Shown here in pieces: positions 49,389 through 57,981 of a stretch of DNA of 64,000 nucleotides. Source of the DNA: UKL13-3 sp943369665 (GTDB taxonomy: Bacteria; Bacteroidota; Bacteroidia; UKL13-3); the NCBI GenBank assembly GCA_943369665.1, contig CALRNX020000001.1:867486-931485 (forward strand). The letters are read 5' to 3'. A model generated the notes under the pieces. The model saw only the letters and a list, made by a program, of their open reading frames with translations, did not search any database and was not told the DNA's origin. A program made the translations under genes and the position numbers. The number at the start of each line of letters is the position of its first letter. Position 1 is the stretch's first letter.

Positions 49389-52300
49389 ATGGAAAATAAA
49401 AATACATACTGGAAAGGTTTAGAGGAGTTAAACAACGATCCTAAGTTTGTAGCAAACAAACGCAACGAATTTGCTGAAGGTATTCCATTAGAAGAAGTAT
49501 TGACTGAACAAGATGGTGAATTAACCTCTAACAGACGTGACTTTTTAAAATATTTCGGTTTCAGCATTTCGGCTGTAGCCTTGGCCGCTTGTAATAAAGC
49601 TCCGGTAAAAAATGTAATTCCTTACATTGTAAAACCTGAAAATATTACTCCGGGTGTTCCCAACTTTTATGCAACCACAACCGATACAGGTGTGAGCATT
49701 TTGGTAAAAACACGCGAAGGCCGCCCAATTAAAATTGAAGGTAATACACAATCACCTATTTATAAAGGTGGTGTGGGTGCAATGGAGCACGCTTCATTAT
49801 TGGGATTGTATGACAACGAACGTTTAAAAGGCCCACAAGCCGATGGAAACGAAACAGATTGGAATACATTGGATGGCAATATCAAATCAGGATTGGCTGC
49901 TGCTAAAAATATTCGTTTGGTTACCGGAACGGTAAACAGTCCTTCGGCTAAACGTGCGATTGCAGAGTTTACAGCCAAATACCCCAGTTCCAAACAAGTG
50001 GTTTACGAACCGGTTTCATATTCAGCTATTGTTGATGTGAACAAAGCAATGTTTGGCAAAGCAGTGATCCCTAGTTACCGTTTCGACAACGCAAAAGTAA
50101 TTGTAAGCATCGGTGCCGATTTCTTAGGCTCATGGCTTTCACCTGTTGAATTCAGCAAACAATGGATCAAAGGAAGAAAACCAACTCCTGAAAATCCAAC
50201 GATGAGTCGTCATATTCAATTTGAAACGACCCTATCGATAACGGGTTCATGTGCAGATGTGCGTTTCCCGATCAAACCATCGGCAGAAGGTGTGGTATTG
50301 GTAAGCTTATACAACCAATTGGCAAAACTTGCAGGAGTTGCTCCGCTATCAAGTTTGCAAAACATTGAATTGCCATTAAACTCGATCGAAATTACTGCAA
50401 AAGAACTATACGCTGCCAAAGGAGAATCGTTGGTGGTATCGGGTTCAAACTCGGTAGACAATCAGGCATTGGTAAATGCTATCAATAGCTTGCTCGGAAA
50501 TATCGGTAAAACAATCGACCTGGATAATTACACAAACTTAAAAACAGGTAACGATTATGCTTTTGAAGCATTTGTTAACGAAATGAATAATGGTTCGGTA
50601 GATGCAGTCGTATTCATGGGAACCAATCCGGTATACAGCTACCACAATGCAAAACGTTTTACTGACGGTTTGAAAAAAGTGGCATTAACGGTTTCTACCA
50701 GTTCAAATATTGACGAAACCGGTGCTTTGTGTAAATTCCACGCTCCCGATAGTCACTTCCTGGAATCTTGGGGTGATGCTGAGCCGAAAGCAGGTTATTA
50801 TGCTTTAATGCAACCTACTATTTCCCCTGTATTCAATACACGTACTGCTGCCGAGAGTTTGTTAAATTGGGCAGGTAATACAACAGACTATTACACTTAT
50901 GTAAAAGCTACATGGAGTGCAATGGGGGTAAACGAAGCTACCTGGAACAAGTCATTACACGATGGATTCATGTATGCAGGTGAAAAAACTGCTCAATCAT
51001 ACAATATAGCCGGTTTACCAACTGCCGCTGTGAATGTTGTTTACCAAACCTATGTTTCTTCAAAAGATAAACTTGAATTACAACTTTACAGCAAAGTAGG
51101 AATTGGAGACGGAACTTATGCAAACAATCCTTGGTTGCAGGAATTACCTGATCCGATCTCGAAAGTATGCTGGGATAACTATGCTACTATTGGAAAAGTA
51201 ACTGCCGATAAATTGGGTGTAAAAGATGGAGACTTGGTAAAAGTATCATCGAAAAACTACAGCATCGAAAGTATTCCGGTATTGGTTCAACCGGGCCAGG
51301 CAAACGGAACAGTTGCTATTGCTGTTGGTTATGGCAGAACACATGGTGGTAAAGTAGCCAAAGGTGTTGGTCACAATGCATTCGGTTTTGCAAGTTATGA
51401 TGGTGTTAGTTTTAAATACAACAGCCCAGAAGTAACAATAGAAAAAGTGAATGGCGAATACGAATTGGCCAGAACACAAACACATCAAACAATTGAAGGA
51501 AGAAACCTGATCAGGGAAACTTCATTGGCAGAATATGCAATGAACCCTAAATCGGGTAATAATTACGATGCACATGTTATCTCATTATGGGATGAGCGTG
51601 ATTCAAAAGGCCACCGTTGGGGAATGGCAATCGACTTAAATGCGTGTACCGGTTGTGGTGCCTGCGTAGTAAGTTGTAATGCCGAAAACAACGTTCCTGT
51701 TGTAGGCCGTAAAGAGATCTTGAAAAGCCGCGAAATGCACTGGATGCGTATCGACCGTTACTATAGTTTTAAAGATAAAGACGGTAAAAAAGCTACCCAG
51801 GAAAAATCGTTTGCAACAAGCTTCTTAAAAACAGAAAAAGACGGAGTAGTAGATTACGATAAAGATTCAACAACAGATTTCGAAAACGTACGTGTAACAT
51901 TCCAGCCAATGTTATGTCAACAATGCGGTCATGCTCCTTGTGAAACTGTTTGTCCGGTATTGGCTACCGTACACAGTGCTGAAGGTTTGAACCATATGGC
52001 ATACAACCGTTGTGTGGGAACACGTTACTGCGCAAACAACTGTCCGTTTAAAGTAAGACGTTTCAACTGGTTTAAATACCACGATAATGATAACCATGAT
52101 TTCTACATGAACAACGATTTAGGACGTATGGTGTTAAATCCTGACGTTACCGTTCGTTCACGTGGGGTAATGGAAAAATGTTCATTCTGCGTTCAACGTA
52201 TCCAAGCCGGTAAGTTGCAAGCTAAAATGGAAAACCGTAGCTTAAAAGATGGCGATATCCAAACTGCTTGTTCAGCTTCATGTCCTGCCGATGCGATTGT

Positions 52301-52529
52301 ATTTGGTGACATGAACGACAAAGACAGTGAAATATCTAAATTGATGAAAAATCAACGTAGCTATACCTTGTTGGATGAGTACAATGTTCAATCATCAATC
52401 AGCTACATGACGCAAATCCGCAATGTACCGGGTGGTGAGAAATTAGGATTGGATGATCCCAAAGAAGGTGCAGCACATGGACACGAGCACGCTGAAGGAG
52501 CAAAAGCTACTGAAGAAGCACATCATTAA
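49389..52529 (+). CDS. actB: alternative complex III subunit B: molybdopterin-oxidoreductase-like / 4Fe-4S protein
   Basis: This 1046-residue protein starts with a Tat-like motif NRRDFLK (48-54), a hydrophobic stretch and LAAC (lipobox-like, Cys68). A large domain homologous to molybdopterin oxidoreductases fills about 70-720; in ActB proteins it is known not to carry the cofactor. The C-terminal ferredoxin-like domain has CTGCGACVVSC (near 752), CQQCGHAPCETVCP (near 844), CVGTRYCANNCP (near 876), CSFC (near 932) and CSASCP (near 961), enough for four Fe-S clusters. It passes electrons from the quinol site to ActA. A His-rich tail closes it. Confidence 0.95.
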   Translation: MENKNTYWKGLEELNNDPKFVANKRNEFAEGIPLEEVLTEQDGELTSNRRDFLKYFGFSISAVALAACNKAPVKNVIPYIVKPENITPGVPNFYATTTDTGVSILVKTREGRPIKIEGNTQSPIYKGGVGAMEHASLLGLYDNERLKGPQADGNETDWNTLDGNIKSGLAAAKNIRLVTGTVNSPSAKRAIAEFTAKYPSSKQVVYEPVSYSAIVDVNKAMFGKAVIPSYRFDNAKVIVSIGADFLGSWLSPVEFSKQWIKGRKPTPENPTMSRHIQFETTLSITGSCADVRFPIKPSAEGVVLVSLYNQLAKLAGVAPLSSLQNIELPLNSIEITAKELYAAKGESLVVSGSNSVDNQALVNAINSLLGNIGKTIDLDNYTNLKTGNDYAFEAFVNEMNNGSVDAVVFMGTNPVYSYHNAKRFTDGLKKVALTVSTSSNIDETGALCKFHAPDSHFLESWGDAEPKAGYYALMQPTISPVFNTRTAAESLLNWAGNTTDYYTYVKATWSAMGVNEATWNKSLHDGFMYAGEKTAQSYNIAGLPTAAVNVVYQTYVSSKDKLELQLYSKVGIGDGTYANNPWLQELPDPISKVCWDNYATIGKVTADKLGVKDGDLVKVSSKNYSIESIPVLVQPGQANGTVAIAVGYGRTHGGKVAKGVGHNAFGFASYDGVSFKYNSPEVTIEKVNGEYELARTQTHQTIEGRNLIRETSLAEYAMNPKSGNNYDAHVISLWDERDSKGHRWGMAIDLNACTGCGACVVSCNAENNVPVVGRKEILKSREMHWMRIDRYYSFKDKDGKKATQEKSFATSFLKTEKDGVVDYDKDSTTDFENVRVTFQPMLCQQCGHAPCETVCPVLATVHSAEGLNHMAYNRCVGTRYCANNCPFKVRRFNWFKYHDNDNHDFYMNNDLGRMVLNPDVTVRSRGVMEKCSFCVQRIQAGKLQAKMENRSLKDGDIQTACSASCPADAIVFGDMNDKDSEISKLMKNQRSYTLLDEYNVQSSISYMTQIRNVPGGEKLGLDDPKEGAAHGHEHAEGAKATEEAHH

Positions 52530-52564
52530 TTATTAACGATTTTTAAAAGATATAATAGAATAAT

Positions 52565-53971
52565 ATGTCATACGAATCTCCAATAAGAGAACCATTAGTA
52601 ACTGGTGGTAAAACATACGCAGATGTAACCCGTGACATTTTGCGTCCGTTGGAAAACAACGCAAGCAAATCATGGTGGATTGGTTTCAGTCTTTCTTCGG
52701 TAGTATTAGCTATCTGGATCGCTGCAACCGGTTGGACAATGTGGGAAGGATTAGGTGTATGGGGCTTGAATAAAACTGTAGGTTGGGCTTTTGATATCAC
52801 CAACTTCGTATTCTGGGTAGGTATTGGTCACGCTGGTACCCTTATCTCTGCAGTACTATTATTGTTCCGCCAAAAATGGCGTATGTCCATTAACCGTTCG
52901 GCTGAAGCGATGACTATTTTTGCGGTAATTTGTGCTGCATCATTTATCCTTTCGCATATGGGTCGTCCGTGGGTGGCTTATTGGCCTATTCCATTGCCAA
53001 ATGCTTTTGGTACTTTATGGGTAAACTTTAACTCACCATTGGTATGGGACGTATTTGCGATCTCAACTTATTTCTCGGTATCGTTGGTTTTCTGGTATAT
53101 CGGTTTAATTCCGGATATCGCTACTGTACGTGACAGAGCTCAAGGTATCCGTAAATTCGTTTACAATTTCTTTTCAATGGGATGGAATGGTTCAACCAGA
53201 ACATGGCACCGTTACGAAATGATCTCATTGATCCTTGCAGGTATTTCGACACCACTTGTATTCTCGGTTCACTCAATTGTATCAATGGACTTTGCTACAT
53301 CATTGGTACCGGGATGGCATACAACCATCTTCCCTCCTTACTTCGTTGCGGGTGCAATTTTTTCAGGATTCGGAATGGTATTAACATTATTGGTTGTAGG
53401 TCGTGTGGTATTAAAACAACAGAATTATATTACCATGGGTCACTTGGATGCAATGTGCCGTATTGTAATGTTAACAGGTACAATGGTAGGTTTGGCTTAT
53501 ATCACTGAGTTTTTCGTAGCGGCATACTCTGGTGTACAATACGAACAATATGCTTTCCTTAACCGTGCTGCCGGACCATACTGGTGGAGTTACTGGATCA
53601 TGATGAGTTGTAACTTAATTGCCCCTCAGGTATTCTGGACCAAATGGGCCCGCTCAACACCTTGGTTTATTTTTGTGATGTCAATCATTGTAAACATTGG
53701 TATGTGGTTCGAGCGTTTTGTAATTATCGTGACTTCATTGCACCGTGATTTCTTGCCTTCGAGCTGGACAATGTATACGCCTACTATTATTGAAGTATCT
53801 ATTTTAGTTGGTTCATTCGGATTGTTCTTCACATTGTACTTCTTATTCTGCAAATACTTACCTACAATTAATATGGCTGAAGTAAAATCAATTATACCTA
53901 CACATGCGCATGACGACCATCATGAAACTTCGCATGCACACGCTGAGAAAGGAGACACTGTACATGGCTAA
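52565..53971 (+). CDS. actC: alternative complex III subunit C: NrfD-like quinol-binding membrane protein
   Basis: The 468-residue protein has ten hydrophobic helices (from about 40 to 445) and starts SYESPIREPLVTGGKTYADVT, the usual ActC opening. Conserved His, Asp and Arg residues lie in the helices (GIGHAGTLISAVLLLFRQKWR near 86-106), the family's proposed quinol site and proton path. It anchors the FeS/heme arm to the membrane. The His/Asp-rich C-terminus (HAHDDHHETSHAHAEKGD) is soluble. The gene overlaps actD by 8 nt. Confidence 0.95.
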   Translation: MSYESPIREPLVTGGKTYADVTRDILRPLENNASKSWWIGFSLSSVVLAIWIAATGWTMWEGLGVWGLNKTVGWAFDITNFVFWVGIGHAGTLISAVLLLFRQKWRMSINRSAEAMTIFAVICAASFILSHMGRPWVAYWPIPLPNAFGTLWVNFNSPLVWDVFAISTYFSVSLVFWYIGLIPDIATVRDRAQGIRKFVYNFFSMGWNGSTRTWHRYEMISLILAGISTPLVFSVHSIVSMDFATSLVPGWHTTIFPPYFVAGAIFSGFGMVLTLLVVGRVVLKQQNYITMGHLDAMCRIVMLTGTMVGLAYITEFFVAAYSGVQYEQYAFLNRAAGPYWWSYWIMMSCNLIAPQVFWTKWARSTPWFIFVMSIIVNIGMWFERFVIIVTSLHRDFLPSSWTMYTPTIIEVSILVGSFGLFFTLYFLFCKYLPTINMAEVKSIIPTHAHDDHHETSHAHAEKGDTVHG

Positions 53972-54485
53972 TAAAATGATGTTAGGGGTTTATGATAATC
54001 CCGATACCGTACTTACGGCAACCGAAAAATTGATCAAAGCAGGGTACGATGTACATGATGTGTATACTCCATTTGCGGTGCATAATCTGGACAGGGTGCT
54101 TGGGGTAAAAAGAACACGTTTAAGTACAGCTGCATTCATTTTTGCAATGTGTGGTATTACAGCAGCATTATCATTAATGATTTATGCTTCATACTTCGAC
54201 TGGCAAATGAATATTGGTGGTAAACCATCATTGCATATTCCAACTTATATTCCGATTACGTTTGAGTTAGCTATTTTGTTTACCGCTTTCGGTATGGTGG
54301 GTTGCTTCTTCATCGTAAACAGAATGTTCTGGGGACGTAACACTGACATTATGGATATCAGGGTTACTGACGATCGTTTTGTAATTGCAGTTAATATTCA
54401 TCCAAAAACAGAAGTAGAAACATTGCGCAACACTTTTGTTTCGGAAGGAGCTTTGGAAGTTAAAGAAAGGATTAAAGAAATTTAG
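53964..54485 (+). CDS. actD: alternative complex III subunit D (DUF3341)
   Basis: The 173-residue protein opens MANKMMLGVYDNPDTVLTATEKLIKAGYDVHDVYTPFAVH, the DUF3341 signature, followed by two membrane helices (about 50-75 and 90-118) and a short soluble domain. I choose ATG 53964 (overlapping the actC stop) over an earlier in-frame ATG at 53904 that would run deep inside actC. ActD is a small structural subunit whose function is not well defined. Confidence 0.94.
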   Translation: MANKMMLGVYDNPDTVLTATEKLIKAGYDVHDVYTPFAVHNLDRVLGVKRTRLSTAAFIFAMCGITAALSLMIYASYFDWQMNIGGKPSLHIPTYIPITFELAILFTAFGMVGCFFIVNRMFWGRNTDIMDIRVTDDRFVIAVNIHPKTEVETLRNTFVSEGALEVKERIKEI

Positions 54486-54486
54486 T

Positions 54487-55125
54487 ATGAACAAAACAGT
54501 ATATACACTTTTAGCTATTGCCGGTATAGCGTCAGTAATGACAGCTTGCAGTGCAGGAGGAGATAATCCTGGTAGTGAATTTGCACCAAACATGTATGTT
54601 TCGGTAGCTTACGAACCCATGAGCCAATTAGCTACAGAAGATGCTTCGAATCCCAATGGTAGCAACACCATCAACCCTCACGGACTAAACATGCGTGAAC
54701 CGGTTAAAGGAACCATCGCCCGCGGACAATTGGAATATGCTACATACAGCATTTCGAAGTCAAATGAAAACTACGAAGCGGCAAGTGCGTTAAGCAATCC
54801 ATTGCCTAAAACCGCCCATAACCTTGCAGAAGGAAAACGCTTATACAATATCAACTGTACTCCTTGCCATGCAGAAGATGGTTTAGGAAAAGGAACCATT
54901 GTAGCTGACGGTAAATTCCCTCAGGTACCTGCATATCCTGACCGTTTACCAACAATCAACCCTGGAAAAGCATTTTACTCAATTACACACGGTAAAAACT
55001 TAATGGGTTCGTACGCTTCGGTATTAACTCCAACTCAGCGTTGGCAGGTTATTCATTATATTTATACGTTAAGCAGCGGAGCTGCTTCGCAACCAACAGC
55101 GGATACAACTGCTGCAATTAATTAA
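54487..55125 (+). CDS. actE: alternative complex III subunit E: monoheme cytochrome c lipoprotein
   Basis: The 212-residue product has a lipoprotein signal (lipobox MTAC, Cys21) and one class I cytochrome c domain with CTPCH at 124-128 and a later Met-containing KNLMGSYASVL segment (about 170) as axial-ligand candidate. The first third contains the conserved NMYVSVAYEPMSQ and the region up to KGTIARGQLEY that contacts the complex. ATG 54487 starts one base after actD; an earlier ATG at 54436 lies inside actD. It is one of two monoheme domains in the operon, the other being fused to ActA. Confidence 0.94.
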   Translation: MNKTVYTLLAIAGIASVMTACSAGGDNPGSEFAPNMYVSVAYEPMSQLATEDASNPNGSNTINPHGLNMREPVKGTIARGQLEYATYSISKSNENYEAASALSNPLPKTAHNLAEGKRLYNINCTPCHAEDGLGKGTIVADGKFPQVPAYPDRLPTINPGKAFYSITHGKNLMGSYASVLTPTQRWQVIHYIYTLSSGAASQPTADTTAAIN

Positions 55126-55152
55126 TACAACATTTAAACTAGTATTACTGAA

Positions 55153-56463
55153 ATGGGACATATTACAGAAGTTCAAATCAGAGAGGAAAAATTCATCTTT
55201 ACAGACAAAGCGAAACGCTTGGCGTTTATCCTTATGGGAGCAGGTTTGCTGTTGGCATTGATAGGTTACTTCACTTATCATCCGCATGTTGAAGGTTTCA
55301 CCGATGAACAAAATCACCACTTACCGATCAAAAGATTATTGGGAAGTATATTATTTAACGGTTATTACTTTTTTGTAATAGCTGCTACCGCCACTGCATT
55401 TTTGGCCATTAATAACCTGGCAAATACCGGCTGGCTTACCACCATTCGCAGGGTTATTGAAGCCGTAACGGCCTGGATGCCTTTTGGTGCTATCATTGTT
55501 TTTGTGGTTGTAGCCTTAAGTTTATTGGTATTCCATGGAGGTGTTTACCATTGGGCACACGATGGTGTAATGGCACAAGATACCTTACTCGCTAAGAAAA
55601 CCTGGTACTTAAACAAACCGTTCTTCTTGATTCGCCTTGCTGTATTTACAACATTCTGGACTGTATGTGCAGGTTTGTTTCGTAAATATTCAAATAACGA
55701 AGACAAAATTGGCGGGTTAACAAACTTCGATAAAACATTCAGTTTATCGGCAGCTTTTATGGTGATCTTTGGTTTCACGTTCTCAATGTTCGTTTGGGAT
55801 GTTGTAATGAGTGTTGATGCACATTGGTACTCAACCATCTTTACTATTTACAGCTTTGCATCAGCTTGGGCAAGTGCAATGACCATCATCTACCTGCTTA
55901 CTTGGTATCTTCGTTCTAATGGTTATCTTCAAGGTTTGGCTACTGATGAGCACATGCACGACTTAGGTAAATGGGTATTTGCCGTGTCGATGTTCTGGAC
56001 CTATATGTGGGTAGCACAGTTCTTATTGATCTGGTATGCAAATATTCCGGAAGAGGTTGCTTACTACAAACCACGTATGTATGGTTCGTACCAGTTCTCT
56101 TTCTTCTTTAACCTGTTCTGCAATTTCGTTATTCCGTTTTTCTTGTTCATGAAACGTGGAGCAAAACGTAACCGCCAATTGGGTATGTTTGTTGGAGCGA
56201 TCATCTTGATCGGGCACTGGAACGATATGTATCTGGCCATTATGCCGGGCGCTATGAATTTAGCTACGGACGTAACTTCACATAACCCAACAGGTATTGT
56301 TGAAACACCCTCGCAAGGTGTTGGTTTCATGGAATTGGGTTTCTTATCATTATTTGCAGGAGCTTTCCTTTATGTAGTAATGACAGCATTGAGCAAAGCG
56401 AACCTATACCCTACCAAACATCCATTCTTAAAGGAAAGTATCTTACACGATACAGGAGTTTAG
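55153..56463 (+). CDS. actF: alternative complex III subunit F: second NrfD-like membrane protein
   Basis: The 436-residue protein has about ten membrane helices after an N-terminal MGHITEVQIREEKFIFTDKAKRLAF stretch. It is a paralogue of ActC and pairs with it in the complex, with a proposed second proton half-channel but probably no quinol site. Motifs such as VFHGGVYHWAHD (near 120) and SQGVGFMELGFLS (near 395) match ActF. It is the last gene of the operon: a strong terminator follows and no cytochrome oxidase genes come after it, although those often follow act genes in Bacteroidota. Confidence 0.94.
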   Translation: MGHITEVQIREEKFIFTDKAKRLAFILMGAGLLLALIGYFTYHPHVEGFTDEQNHHLPIKRLLGSILFNGYYFFVIAATATAFLAINNLANTGWLTTIRRVIEAVTAWMPFGAIIVFVVVALSLLVFHGGVYHWAHDGVMAQDTLLAKKTWYLNKPFFLIRLAVFTTFWTVCAGLFRKYSNNEDKIGGLTNFDKTFSLSAAFMVIFGFTFSMFVWDVVMSVDAHWYSTIFTIYSFASAWASAMTIIYLLTWYLRSNGYLQGLATDEHMHDLGKWVFAVSMFWTYMWVAQFLLIWYANIPEEVAYYKPRMYGSYQFSFFFNLFCNFVIPFFLFMKRGAKRNRQLGMFVGAIILIGHWNDMYLAIMPGAMNLATDVTSHNPTGIVETPSQGVGFMELGFLSLFAGAFLYVVMTALSKANLYPTKHPFLKESILHDTGV

Positions 56464-56484
56464 TTTCCTCATAACATTTTATTC

Positions 56485-56522
56485 AAAATCCTCAGATAGA
56501 ATATATCTGAGGATTTTTTTTA
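56485..56522 (+). terminator. intrinsic terminator of the actABCDEF operon
   Basis: A perfect 14-bp stem (AAAATCCTCAGATA at 56485-56498 with TATCTGAGGATTTT at 56504-56517) encloses the loop GAATA and runs into TTTTTTTT. It starts 22 nt after the actF stop and lies just before the T9SS-cargo gene. Confidence 0.92.
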
Positions 56523-56532
56523 TCTTTAGTTT

Positions 56533-57501
56533 ATGAAATTAAAAATTGTACCCCTGCTGATTATCCTATTTACTTCCGGTGGCCTAAAAGCGCAATTACT
56601 TCCAGTTGGAACAAAGCTACATATTGCTGAAATGCCATCATACATCGAGACACAATACCAACGCTACACCAACACTGTTATTGACACCATAACCATAAAC
56701 AATCATGTTTATTCGAGTATTTCGTATCCCGATCATCATAAAACTAAAATAGACATTCGGATTGAAGAGAATAAACTATATGAATTGGTTAATTATCATA
56801 CTTACATAAAGGATGAGCTTCTGTTTGATTTCAATGTAGAATTAGGGGATTCCATTGATATTATCATCCCATATGTTCTATACTTTCCTTATGATGTACA
56901 ACATATTCCAGCAAAAGTAAAAATTATCAATATTGCCTATGAATACTATTATAATGAACTTAACAAGCTGGATAGTTCAAAATCATTTGATTATTGTGGT
57001 ATCGTAACTATTCCTAATATAATCGGGGGAGGTGATACCACTTTCATTACCCAACAAATCTGCACTACGATTATTGAAAAACTATTAACCGTTATTACCA
57101 CTTATGGCAATTACTTTTTGATTAAAAAGTTGGGAGGAGTTGCAGCAGCAGACGATCATCAACGGTTAAGATGTGTCGAACTTCCTGATGGTAAAATGAT
57201 GAAAATGAAATGGTGGTATGATATGGCAGGAAACAATATTCCTTGTAATTATACATTCAATCTCGGAAATGAAGAGCTGAAAAGCCAGACACCAATTGTA
57301 TTATTCCCAAATCCAGCATCCAACCAAGTCACAATAAAAAATTATTCCGGCACCTTGACCTTTTATAATCAATTGGGACAATATATACTTAGACAAACTG
57401 TTGATCAGGAAACTCCAATTGATATTAAATCCTTACCAATTGGGCTTTATACGATCAAACTGGAAAATAACTACCTCTTGCCACTTTCAATTATCCGCTG
57501 A
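56533..57501 (+). CDS. secreted protein with type IX secretion C-terminal sorting domain
   Basis: The 322-residue product has a signal peptide (about 1-20, IVPLLIILFTSGGLKAQ). A central region of about 230 residues matches no family I know (IDTITINNHVYSSISYPDHH; lysine- and tyrosine-rich). The C-terminal sorting domain at about 255-322 reads VLFPNPASNQVTIKNYSG, FYNQLGQYILRQT, LPIGLYTIKLEN, the classic NPAS...G-x-Y/G-L-Y pattern. It should be exported by Sec and then by the T9SS. It begins in the tail of the actF terminator and converges onto folB with an 11-nt overlap. Confidence 0.88.
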   Translation: MKLKIVPLLIILFTSGGLKAQLLPVGTKLHIAEMPSYIETQYQRYTNTVIDTITINNHVYSSISYPDHHKTKIDIRIEENKLYELVNYHTYIKDELLFDFNVELGDSIDIIIPYVLYFPYDVQHIPAKVKIINIAYEYYYNELNKLDSSKSFDYCGIVTIPNIIGGGDTTFITQQICTTIIEKLLTVITTYGNYFLIKKLGGVAAADDHQRLRCVELPDGKMMKMKWWYDMAGNNIPCNYTFNLGNEELKSQTPIVLFPNPASNQVTIKNYSGTLTFYNQLGQYILRQTVDQETPIDIKSLPIGLYTIKLENNYLLPLSIIR

Positions 57502-57838
57502 TCTTCACACTAGCTACCCCACTCTTAAACACCCCGGCCGGGTTGGGTTTATGAATCGTAACTTCAATCTTCCCCGATGTTGGAAATTCACGTTTCAAAA
57601 CCGTAAGAATATGTTGTGCCACCGTTTCGATCAGTTCTTGTGGCTTTGCCATTTCGGCTTTTACCGTATTAAAAATAACCTCGTAATTGGTCGCTTCATC
57701 AATTGATGTGATGGGTTTATCTATTTGGTGCTCAACCGAAACATCTACCATAAATTTGGCCCCAAGGAGCTTTTCCTCAGCATATAAGCCGTGAAAACTA
57801 AAAAACTCCAATCCGGTGAGCGAAGTAATGTATTTCAT
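57491..57838 (-). CDS. folB: dihydroneopterin aldolase
   Basis: The 115-residue enzyme begins MKYITSLTGLEFFSFHGLYAEEKLLG, the standard FolB start with the conserved FHGLYAEE near residues 13-20. It continues with EATNYEVIFNTVKAEM (about 52-67), ELIETVAQHIL (about 72) and KVEVTIHKPNP-like IEVTIHKPNPAGV (about 93). It converts dihydroneopterin to 6-hydroxymethyl-dihydropterin in folate synthesis. A longer frame to 57928 exists but its extra 30 codons run through a DNA repeat (VDYVDWVDYV), so I reject that start. Its end overlaps the converging T9SS-cargo gene by 11 nt. Confidence 0.92.
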   Translation of the reverse strand: MKYITSLTGLEFFSFHGLYAEEKLLGAKFMVDVSVEHQIDKPITSIDEATNYEVIFNTVKAEMAKPQELIETVAQHILTVLKREFPTSGKIEVTIHKPNPAGVFKSGVASVKISG

Positions 57839-57895
57839 GTATTTGTGCGGTTTTACGAGCCTAATTCTCAGAATCCGGCTATATTCAATGCAGCT

Positions 57896-57933
57896 AACAT
57901 AATCAACCCAATCAACATAATCAACCAATCAAC
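57896..57933. repeat. short tandem repeat, 18-bp period
   Basis: AACATAATCAACC occurs at 57896-57908 and again at 57914-57926, with a partial third copy AATCAAC at 57927-57933. It lies between folB and the acyl-CoA dehydrogenase gene, which are divergent. It may bind a regulator or be a simple slippage repeat. Confidence 0.6.
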
Positions 57934-57952
57934 TTTTTTTGAAAAAATAACC

Positions 57953-57960
57953 TACTTTCG
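57953..57960 (+). promoter_or_regulatory. candidate -7 box for the acyl-CoA dehydrogenase gene
   Basis: TACTTTCG followed by CACCC differs from TAnnTTTG at one base and lies 21 nt before the ATG at 57982, so the mRNA leader would be about 15 nt. The same CACCC follows the actA box. No good -33 element is visible. Confidence 0.45.
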
Positions 57961-57981
57961 CACCCATATTTAAGCAAGAAT

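Noticed and set aside
57839..57928. Longer start for folB adding 30 residues
   Set aside because: The extra codons translate a DNA tandem repeat (VDYVDWVDYV), and the family starts at the MKYITSLTGLEFF position; 57838 is a better start.
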